DNA from: Rebecca billardiae RCC1528
Taxonomy: Eukaryota > Haptophyta
Length of the DNA stretch: 64,000 nt
Assembly (NCBI GenBank): GCA_965240325.2
Contig: OZ251228.1
Span: forward strand, 1,674,001 to 1,738,000
Direction of reading: 5' to 3'
The notes below the pieces were generated by a model that was not told the origin of the DNA, ran no database searches, and saw nothing but the letters and a program-made list of their open reading frames with translations. Positions within the stretch are counted from its first letter, which is position 1; every line of letters begins with the position of its first letter. A program made the position numbers and the translations under genes. Positions 52,501 through 64,000 of this stretch are shown in pieces.

Positions 52501-54016
52501 ACCCGCTCGTCTCCTCGCGCGCGTCCAGGTCGATCCCGTCGAGCTGCGCGCGCGGCCCGGCGAGCGCTCCGGTGAGCACCGTGTACGGCCGAAGCGGGCG
52601 CGGCAGCAGCGTCGTCGCGTTTCTGTACCGCGGGTTGCGCCCGAGGAAGTCAGCGAGCGCGCCGGCGTTCCAGCCCATCGGCTGCGTGTCGTTGCCCAGC
52701 CCGAACGGCTCGAGCAGCGCCTTCGCCACGGTGCCCACCCACACGTCCTCCAGCTGGCGCACCGTCGCGAGGCCCGCAGCCGCCTCGGGCGACGAGGACG
52801 AGTGCGCGCGGTGGTGGTGCGAGGCGCGCGTCGGCGCGCGGCTGCCCGGCGTGAGCAGCTGCTGCAGCGTGAGGTCGGCGGCGGCCCAGAGGTCGGCCGA
52901 GGCGGCGCTCGCGAGCGTGCCGCGCGGGGCCTTCTCCAGGCTCTCGTACGTGATCGCCTCCGGCGCCACAAACTCGCCGAGCAGCTGCGCGTCCGACGGC
53001 ACCGCGCGCTCGTCCGCATACGTGAACGCGGCCGCGACCGCGGCCGCGGTGCCCGACGCCGAGAGCGCGCGCAGGTGCGGGAGCAGGCCGAGCGCGTTGA
53101 TGCCGCGCAGCGTGCCCGCCGCGACGGCCATCGCGAGCGCGCCGTCGCCCGCGAGCACCAGCCCGACGTTCGATGTACGCCGCTGCAGCTCCGCGTCGGA
53201 CGCTTCGGGGAAACGCTCCGCGTGCGGTGGCCGCCACGAGCGCGCGCGCACGGCCGTCTGCTGCAGGTCCGCGTGCGCGCACATGCCGGTGGCCTCGTCG
53301 ACGCAGGTGCCGGGCGTGCAGACGCACACGCGGGTGCGCGTGTCGCACTGCGCGTGCGTGAGCTGCGCGCACGACAGCCGCGCGTCGCACCGCACGCCCG
53401 TTGACATGCCCACACAGAACGTGCGCACGCTCACGCGGCCCGCGGCCGGCGGCGGCGGGCTCGGCGGCGGCGGCGGCGGCGAGGGTAGCGGCGGCGAGGC
53501 TCGCTTCGGGCTCGCGACGGGCGTCGCGGCCAGCGCACGCAGGAGCCCGTCCGGCGAGCGGCCGGCCAGCAGCAGCTCGAGCGTTGGGCTCGCGTCGAGC
53601 GCGGACGCGTTCACACCGGCCGGCAGCTCGTCCAGGAAGTGATCGCGGATGCGCTCGGCGCGCGCGCGCGCTCTGGCGCGCGCGAGCGCTCCCTCGCGCG
53701 CGCTGAGCGCGCCCGTCTGCGTGCCCCCTGGTGGCTCGTCCGCAGAGAAGGCGTCCGAGCGCTGCAGCGCCTCGAGCCACGACTCGCCCACCTGTGGCGG
53801 CGCTTCTTGCCACGCCGGCGACGTCCGGGATGCATCCGCGTGCAGGGCACGGCCTGGACGCGAGCCGAGCGACGGGCGCGGGGTCGACGGCTCGCGGTGC
53901 GTCGGCGCGGCCTGCGCCGCTCCCGTGCGCACGTCGGCCGCCACCAGCAGTAGCGCGAGGCACGCCGCCAAAGCCGTGCCCCGTCGTCCGCCTCGAAGTG
54001 CGCGCAGCGTCGCCAT
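49503..54016 (-). CDS. Phospholipase-like (cPLA2/patatin-related) protein with two WSC domains and membrane anchor
   Basis: Probably one gene of two exons: 54016-51344 and 51212-49503, intron 51213-51343. The upstream frame has an ATG and signal peptide (GTALAACLALLLVAADV), while the downstream frame has no ATG near its start and is preceded by a CGCGCAG acceptor. The join K/GNELGAERDCERKR is in phase; the donor (AAG/GTCCGG) is less typical, so the join is inferred. Product about 1,460 aa. Exon 1: Cys-rich region (residues ~205-260), then a lipase-like block SNVGLVLAGDGALAMAVAAG with LSASGTAAA, recalling GGGxR and GxSG of cPLA2 but altered, and VTWLYLDRNFEWERRL. Exon 2: two WSC domains (VGCHIDHDE..., VGCYSVDKR...; each with 8 Cys-type spacing and YFA motifs), then a membrane helix (VLAAAAVAALVVAAALLALG). 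Extracellular or lumenal lipid or glycan binding is likely; catalysis is doubtful. Confidence 0.72.
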
Positions 54017-55065
54017 GCGGACAGGTGCGCACCGGTTATGACGGTTGGGCACTGGCCGCTAGGCATTCAACCTGCGCGTTTGCTATCTCGCCTGCCTGAG
54101 CTGTGTGCGTCTCTTATTAATTCTTAGTAATAAACTGTATTTGCAGGTACATCACCGTACCCCCAAACGTTATGACGGATCGGATCCCGATTCCCGGTGG
54201 TTCCGCGTGACGGTGGCTCAATCATCGTCGCCGCCGCCGGTCGGGACCGCGCACGCGGCGCGCACGCGGGTTCAAGTTCAACCGGCACCGCGGCCGCACC
54301 GCCCAGCCGGCCCGAGTCCGGCACGGTCGGCGGGACAGTCGGCAGTTACGCGCGGGCGGTCAAGGCTGCGGCACCGGGCCCGGACGCCGCCGCGGCACGG
54401 TCGGACCGCGGCCGCCGTGACCTGTCATAGCCGGCCGAGCAGCGGGCCTTATATAGTTATTCACTGCTGATGAGTTTTTTATTGCACGGGGCTGGGCACC
54501 TCAGCCGCCGGGCCGCACGGATTCGCGGGAGACAGGTTTCAATAACTATATATAATATCCCGGCGGCCGCCGGCTGTCTACTATATATATGTTATCAGAG
54601 TCAGTAACTTATTACTTACATAATGAACTAATTTCAATCTTAGGATATATTATAATTATGATAAAATATGATAAAATCAGCGATATATATATTTATTTGC
54701 AATTAGGCAAAACAGCCGCCGATTGCTGAGCAGCCGTCGCATAACAGCCGCCGAGCAGCAGCCATAGTCCATACCGTAACATTGATCCGACGCGTGTTGC
54801 CAGTGGCAGCAGACAGACACTGAGCCACAGCAGTGGGACTGCAGAGTGCAGGGCGACACGCACGGACTGTCCACGCTCTGCCGCTCAGCGGTCAACGACG
54901 GTCCGCGCATGGGCCGGCCACACGATCATCCACGCGGGCGCCACCGGCATTCGGCCACACCCGACGCGCCGGCGGCGCGAATGGTGACTGGTGGAGTGGG
55001 GCAGCGGGCCGCATGATGCTCGGGAAGTCACCCGTGGTCGTCCCTAAGGGCCTAAGGCCCCCGCC
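54017..55065. other. Intergenic, AT-rich in the middle
   Basis: About 1 kb; no gene supported. It contains the third interspersed motif (54085-54118) and AT-rich sequence from about 54540 to 54710. Confidence 0.5.
54085..54118 (-). repeat. 34-bp interspersed motif, copy C
   Basis: Identical over 34 bp to 7886-7919. It lies 69-102 bp upstream of the minus-strand ATG at 54016, in the same orientation relative to that gene as copy A is to the gene starting at 7728. Confidence 0.85.
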
Positions 55066-56332
55066 TCACTCCGCCTTCTTGCGCTTGGGCGAGGTGGCCA
55101 GCTTGGAGAAGATGTAGTTCTTTACGTACAGCGCAGCGAAGAGCACAAAGTAGCTCGCGTACATGATCCAGCTCAGGATGGTGTTGGTCTTGTTGGCGTG
55201 GCAATGGTGCCCTGCGCGAAGGCGGGTGCGGCCATGGCACATGCAGAGGCGTGCGTTCAGGCGGGCATGCGCTGGCGTCCGCTGGCTGGACGCGGCGGCA
55301 GGGCGACCGGACGCGCGCCGACGCAGGCGCACACCGAGAGACTGGTAATAGATGATCAGCACGTTCACCGCGAGGCCCACGCCCATCTGCGATAGTTGGA
55401 ACGTGGTGATGAGCCGAGCGTACGGCCGGACCATTTTGCGCTGCTTTGGCCCGAGCTGGTGCGGGCGAGCGCGCGCGCGGCGGCGCGCGGTGGGGCGTGC
55501 GGCGGTCAGCCGTGGCGAGAGTTGCGCGCGCGCGCCGCGGGTCGCGGCGCCGATGCCCCGCGCCCCGCCGTGCCCACGCGCGGCGCACCTGCGTCATGCC
55601 GAAATAGGCGTACATAATCGCGTGCACGAAATAATTCATGGCCGCAAACCAAATCCCGGACGGGATCCGCACGGCGTACGAGTGCCAGCAGTAGCACAGC
55701 ACGGTGACGTGGTGGTACCAGTGGAGGAAGATGACGTCCGCCTTCTTCGCCACGAGGAACACCGTGTCGATCAGCTCGAAGAGCTTCGACCAGATGAAGA
55801 GCAGCATCATGACGCCGATGAAGCCGTAGCCCATGAACACCGGGTGGCCGCACACGGTGCTCTCGAGGCCCTTCGTCCACAAGCGGTGGCCGATGGTCCA
55901 CCACGTCGCGAGCACGCCGACAGAGCTAAACGCCGAGAGGAAGAAGTTCCAGTAGCACGCTAGGCCATTCACCGGCAACGGTTGCCTGCGCGCGCGCGCG
56001 TATGGCGAGCACACAGTCATACACGCCTTGTGCGTCGCGCGTATAATTGCCGGCGGCACGGGTGGTCCAGGCGCGCACCGATTGGCCATGAGCTGCGGAC
56101 CGGCTGTTATAAATACCAGGTACACCACCACCGCGCTCAGCGGAATGCGCCAGTGTTCTCCCACGTAGACCGATGCGTTGCCGAAAAAGTCCACCTGCGG
56201 AACCAGCGACAGCGGCAGGTTGTTTGCGCGCCGCAGCTCGTCGGACATGTTCCCGTACTCGACGTAGGTCAAGCCGGCGATGAACTCCTCCGTGGTGGGC
56301 ATCCATGCCAGCAGGGTGCCAACGGGCCCCAT
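55066..56332 (-). CDS. ELO-family very-long-chain fatty acid elongase
   Basis: Four exons: 56332-56079, 55985-55589, 55440-55335 and 55211-55066; introns of 93, 148 and 123 bp. The product is about 300 aa. It is the condensing enzyme (3-ketoacyl-CoA synthase) of the ER elongation cycle. The hallmark histidine box is HWYHHVTVLCYCW, preceded by KLFELIDTVFLVAKK and followed by NYFVHAIMYAYFGMTQ; multiple membrane helices span the length and the C-terminus is Lys-rich (SPKRKKAE), an ER-retrieval-like tail. The H-W-Y-H-H pattern and YVEYGN N-terminus resemble ELOVL6/3-type enzymes for saturated and monounsaturated substrates rather than PUFA elongases, which usually have a Gln before the HxxHH box. 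Splice sites were chosen to restore MANRQPLPV, MTQRKMVRPYARL and SLGHHCHANKTN. Confidence 0.92.
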
Positions 56333-56996
56333 CTCGCGCGCTCGCTGCAGCCGCGGCGCGATCACGTCGCAGTTGGCACGAACAGCGCGCCTCGATCTCC
56401 TGGCGGTGACGATTATTTATTCAAAACGACGCGCCCCCATGATGAACAATGGCTGCCACGATGGCGGCCTAATCTGGGCGCACCCACGTCTACCCCTTGC
56501 CATGGGAGGTAGGTCCCTTGCCTTCACACGCGCAACACTAGGCAGGGCCCCCACCGCAGCAGCGCTCCCTTCGCCTGACATTCGATCGCGGCGTTGCAAG
56601 GAGTACATGCGAGGGCACGTGCACGATCACGGTCCGGACTGGGCAAACGCGGCACAATCCCGCCGCGGGTGATGAACACAGTGGTAATACGTGGCCGTCT
56701 GGCCGAGTGTACTGTATGGCCCGAGCGAGCAGTTGCACGCCTTGCAATTTGCGGATGCACGCCGTACGATTTGGCAGAGCTGGCACGCAGCTTAGCCGCG
56801 TGTGACCATCGCCAGCGGCCACAGGCGCTGTTCCTCACCAAGAGCTAAGCGTGCGCTTCGTTGGTTGATGATGAGCACCGGAGTTCAGAGTGTACCGGAC
56901 AGCTCTCGAGATCACCGTTGGACCTGCTACGCTAAAGTGGCGAGCGAAGACGCCGCGCCGGCCCGGGCGGGGGCGGGAGGGTGGAGCCCGCTGACG
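56333..56996. other. Intergenic between elongase and CtIP-like gene (head-to-head)
   Basis: 664 bp; no gene supported. It presumably holds both promoters. Confidence 0.5.
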
Positions 56997-58123
56997 ATGT
57001 CGCAGCCGGCGCTGCACCAGCGCTTGCAGGAGCTGGAGAGCGAGGTCGCGCGGTTCAAGGAGAAGCGCGAGCGGTGGCGCGAGACCTTCAGCAACATGAA
57101 GCAGGACTTCGTCCGGTGCGCGCCCACGCGACGGCCTTCGTCCTCCACCGACCGCCCGCTCACGTGTGCGCTTGCTTGCCCCACGGCCATGCGCGGCGCG
57201 TCCCGTGCGACCTCGCGCGCGCAGGCTCAAGCAGGTGCACGACGAGAGCGAGGTGCGGAACGCGCAGGACAAGAAGAATCTGAGCGCGCTAGCCCTCGAG
57301 CTGCGCGAGTGCCGGATGGCCATGGTCGACTGGGAGCGCCGATTTCGCGACGGGCTGGACGCGATGCGTGCGGCTCGCGCGGATGCTGAGGCGCAGACGG
57401 ATCGCACGGGCTCTGGCGGCGCGGATGCGGCGGCGCAGACTGCCGAGAGCGGCACGCGCGCGCGTGAGTACACCGCCGAGGCCGAGGCCGCGGCACGCGC
57501 GGCGTGCGAGCGCGAATCCGAGCTCCGGCGGCACGTGGCTGAGCTGCGGGCGCAGCTGGACGCGAGCGTGCGCGAGCGGCAGGAGCTTCGACAGGAGCTC
57601 GAGCGCGCGCACGCGGCCACGCCGCAGCCCGCGGCGCGCGAGCGCGAATCCGAGCTCCGGCGGCACGTGGCTGAGCTGCGGGCGCAGCTGGACGCGAGCG
57701 TGCGCGAGCGGCAGGAGCTTCGGCAGGAGCTCGAGCGCGCGCACGCGGCCGCGCCGCAGCCGGTGAGCGAGACGCGCGGCACCCCGCTCGATCACGCCCA
57801 CGCCGACGCGCGCCGCCCGCCGCTGCAGCTCGTCGCGCACTCCGGCCCAGCCCCAGGCTCGGGCGAGCGGCGCGCAGAGGCTGGCGCCAGGACGGCGCGC
57901 GCTGCGCAGCAGCTGGCCGCGCAGCTCTCCGAGCAGCTCGACGACGGCCGGCTCGGCCTGGATGGCGGCGTGGGTCGCGAGCCGCCGTGTGGGCCGTCCC
58001 ACGCGCCGAGCGGGTCGCGCTGGCGCTCGCGCGCGCCGGTGCAGCCCAGCCACAGCGGCGCGCAGGCCGCGGCTGGCATCGCGCTGCGCGCCAGCCGCGC
58101 GGTGGACAGTGGTGCTGATCGAG

Positions 58124-58154
<31 letters not shown>

Positions 58155-60138
58155 CGGCGAGTGCGGCAGCGGGGGCGGTGGCGCGACGCCGCGGACGACA
58201 GCAGGCGCTGCCACCGCGCAGCGCACGATCAAATCGATGCTAGCCGGCAGCAGCGCCGCGCGCGCACAGACCTGCGCACCACCGATCGCGCCTGCGTGCG
58301 CCGCGCGAGCCGACGTGCTGCCAGCTGCTGCTGCGCCGCACAAGGGCGCGACGCCCCTGTTCCGACCGCCGCCAGCGCAGCCGCGCGCCGCGTGCGGACG
58401 CGGCCAGCAGCCGGCGCACGAGCTCGGCACCTCGCCTGCTGCTCGAGCGCGAGACGCCCTTCAGCCGGACGCGGCCGCCTCACCCGAGCCCGCACTGCTT
58501 GCCGCGCGTGGCGGCGCACGCGATGGCGCTGCGCCGCGTGCGCACAAGCGCAGGCTGTCCGGAGGCGAGGAGCTCCGCGAGACGGGCGCGTCGCGCGCGT
58601 GGGCGGCCAAGTGCGCTCGGCGAGGGAGCGACGGCGCCATCGGAGAGCCGTCCCCGGCCAGTCTGGACATGTCGCGCACACGGAACACGCCTGGGTGCAC
58701 AGCCGCTGCGCGGAGGGCGGCGCGCGAGGGTCGGCTCGTCGTGGCGGGCGCAGGCGGCATGTCGCCGGCAGCAGACGGGGCGGGCGGCGGTACGCAACCG
58801 CCGTCGTCGCCCACGCCGGACATGTGCGCGCCCGCTGTGCGCGCAGGCACCGCGTGCCTCGACTTCGACGCCACCTACGGCGCGGGCGGCGCCCCGGGCG
58901 CACTCGACGAGATGACGATCGACTACCGCGCCGGCGGCCTGGGCGGCACCGCGGGGCCGGGCGGCGCAGACGCGGACAACCTGGAGCTCACCGCGGCCCT
59001 CGGCGAGGAGGGATGCGAGGAGGAGGGCGATGCGCCCGTCGATGGCGCCGGCGGCAGGCTCAGGGCCGACGACGCTCGCCAGCCGCCTTGCGCCGCGCAG
59101 CCCGAGTCGGAGACGGTCTTCGGAGGCGCAGGCGGTGCTCCGCTGTGCGCGGCCGAGGCTGAGTCTCGCACGCTCGCGCGGCGCACACTGCCATGGCCCA
59201 CGGACGCTGGCGCGCTTGTGGGGAACGCTGTGCCGAGTCAGCTGTCGGTGGATTGGCGGGACGGGCATGCCCTCGGGGCGAGAGGCTCTCCCGCTGCCGC
59301 GCAACCAGCTTCGCCGCCCGCGCCGATCCAGCCTCGCGCGGCCGAGCCGCTGCCGAGCGCGCGAGCCACTCAGCCCGTGTTGCCGCACGCTCGCGCGCTG
59401 CCGGACGGATGCCCGGCGCACGCAGCTGCGGCCAGGCCGCAGATGCCCGTGCGCGAGGTGGTGCGAGGGAACGCCCGCGCCGAGCTCCCCGCGTACGCAT
59501 GCGAGGATTGCCGACGGGTGTGCGCCTGCGCGCCGCCGCCCGCCTCGGCCGCGTCCCGCGCGAAGCCCGGCTTCACCGCCTCACTGTGCGCCGCGCTTGT
59601 CACACGCGCCTGCGCGCGCGCGCCTGCACCGCGCGCGTCCGCCGCCGCGCGGCAGTTCTTCGAGGCGTGCGCGCCGGGCCAGCTCGAGCGGCTGTGCCGC
59701 GACTGCGGCCGCCACCGCTCCGCGCACCCCATCCCTGACACGCCCGAGCAGTTCTGGGACGTCGAGCTGCGGGACTCTGAGACGCAGCCGCCGAGCAGCG
59801 CACCGCCTGCGGAGGAGGTGGCCGGCGCGAACCCGGCGCGCGTCGAGGAGCAAGGGCGCTTCGAAGGCGCTGGTCCGGGCAGCTCGCCCGCGGCGGGTGC
59901 ATTGCGGGCTGATGGGCGATACTTTGCACGCCCCGCCGCGCGGCACGACGGCGACTTTGCCGCTGGTCCTGTCGCCGTCCGGTCGGCAGCCGCGGGCGAC
60001 ATGGACGACAATGATCCGGACGCAGGCAGCGAGGGCGAGCAGGGCGAGATCAGCCTCTTCCCAGAGCCACCCGCCGCTTCGCTTCTCGTGGATGCTGTCC
60101 CGGGCGGTGGCCGCTTCTACGACGACGACTTCGAATAG
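56997..60138 (+). CDS. COM1: CtIP/Sae2/COM1-like DNA end-resection factor
   Basis: Two exons, 56997-57115 and 57225-60138; intron 57116-57224 (109 bp, GTGCGC donor, GCGCAG acceptor); about 1,010 aa. The C-terminus matches the Sae2/Ctp1 domain: CEDC (CxxC) near residue 798, then after a 60-residue insertion CRDCGRHRSAHPIPDTPEQF with FWDVEL (RHR...PxTPxxFWD). These proteins activate Mre11 nuclease to start resection of double-strand breaks. The N-terminus is a coiled coil (HQRLQELESEVARFKEKRER), as in CtIP tetramerisation. An unusual feature is a 44-residue tandem duplication (about 57511-57642 and 57643-57774; ERESELRRHVAELRAQLDAS in each). The middle is long, disordered and Gly/Ala/Pro-rich, with a poly-Gly run near 58126-58160. 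The protein is longer than most relatives because of this region. Confidence 0.85.
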
Positions 60139-60840
60139 CAGTGGCACTATATGACGGCGGAAGCCGTCGTCCTGGAGGCCTGGACAACGTGATGACGACG
60201 AACAACGAGCAGCGCATCAGCCGATTGGTGCTGTAACGACGCGCGAGTCATACGACGACGACACGCGGTTATATATGATGAGTAACGGTTATTATCATCG
60301 TCGCGTCATCAGCGACTGCTACGCCTGATGCACTGACGCCATACATCAGTAGTAGCGCGGCGATATGTCGTGAACGATGAATACATCATCGTCAACGGTA
60401 TCTATATATGGCTATATATATCATATATATATATATATAATATACTACCAAGTGGCAAGTGGAGAAGCCACCTGCCACCTGGGCGTGAGTCGGCGGTCTG
60501 ACGCCGGCCGCGCCTTCCGGTGACGGTACTCGACGGCGGTGCATGAGCCGTGCAGCCGAGTCAGCCGACCATGCTGCTCAGTGTAACGGCGACGCAGCGA
60601 GGCAGAGCGGCGTGCAAGATCCGACCTCACGGCCGCAGGAGCGCACGGCGCGAGCGGCCCGGCCGCCGCCGGGCCGGTGCACGGCGGCGAGCAGCCGAGC
60701 CGAAGCAGGGTAGGATAACCTCGACCGATGGCCCCGACAGACTCGCGCCGACCAGAATGCTCAATGGGGGCAGCGCGCCAGCAAGCAGAGAGTGGCGTGA
60801 TGACGCCTCGCCAACCTGCGGCGTGCAATCAGCGCGTGCA
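60139..60840. other. Intergenic between convergent genes
   Basis: About 700 bp with GAT/ACGACG-rich words and a (TA)n tract near 60410-60442. It holds the 3' ends of two convergent genes; no gene supported. Confidence 0.5.

Positions 60841-64000
<3,160 letters not shown>

Noticed and set aside
54260-54300. GGTTCAAGTTC, resembling a tRNA B box
   Set aside because: No matching A box or cloverleaf arms could be drawn around it.

Overview
The window reads as nuclear DNA of a unicellular, GC-rich eukaryote, most likely an alga and plausibly a haptophyte; the lineage is inference. Support for a eukaryote: spliceosomal introns of about 93-165 bp (donors mostly GTGCGC-like, acceptors GCGCAG), CHD and SNF2-PHD chromatin remodelers, a 26S proteasome lid subunit, a SNARE, an ELO elongase, a homeodomain protein and a CtIP/Sae2 relative. 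Genes are very GC-rich, while spacers contain AT-rich stretches, (TA)n and (GA)n microsatellites and mobile-element remains.

Layout: 281-4408 (-) 5' part of a CHD remodeler, leaving the window at the left. 6030-6865 decayed secreted-protein gene. 7267-7728 (-) small two-repeat protein. 8519-10767 internally deleted pogo/Tc1-like transposon with 26-bp perfect terminal inverted repeats and TA target duplication, ending 63 bp before an REXO4-like exonuclease (10831-11730). 11976-12110 palindrome array. 12370-13921 Gal3ST-like sulfotransferase. 14607-16035 (-) RPN7/PSMD6, head-to-head with an unknown membrane protein (16319-17986). 19453-20337 (-) homeodomain protein. 21305-22015 (-) FSH hydrolase, head-to-head with a WW-WW-RRM protein. 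24628-26726 (-) quinone-type D-lactate dehydrogenase, head-to-head with adenosine deaminase (26898-28112).

28220-37700: an unusual element whose ends are inverted arrays of eight 15-bp iterons each (28220-29930); two inverted, decayed kinase-like fragments; a small hypothetical; a mitochondrial carrier; a 399-bp inverted duplication with one mismatch; and a 4TM/2-pore-like channel with EF-hand (35972-37693). 38011-41287: 3.3-kb element bounded by two identical 778-bp direct repeats, CpG-poor compared with its surroundings. 41851-45684: Qc-SNARE (-), TrpD (+), unknown 506-aa protein. 46091-47000: Harbinger/Tourist-style MITE. 47984-48910 (-) conserved-looking protein. 49503-54016 (-) phospholipase-like protein with two WSC domains. 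55066-56332 (-) ELO elongase. 56997-60138 (+) CtIP/Sae2-like protein. 60841-64000 (-) C-terminal part of a SNF2-PHD remodeler with a ubiquitin-like domain.

Most genes are unrelated housekeeping functions. Four short head-to-head pairs suggest shared promoters. The strongest candidates for something undescribed are the iteron-ended element, the 778-bp-repeat element, the palindrome array, a 34-bp motif repeated upstream of unrelated genes, and the two-pore protein with a non-canonical filter.
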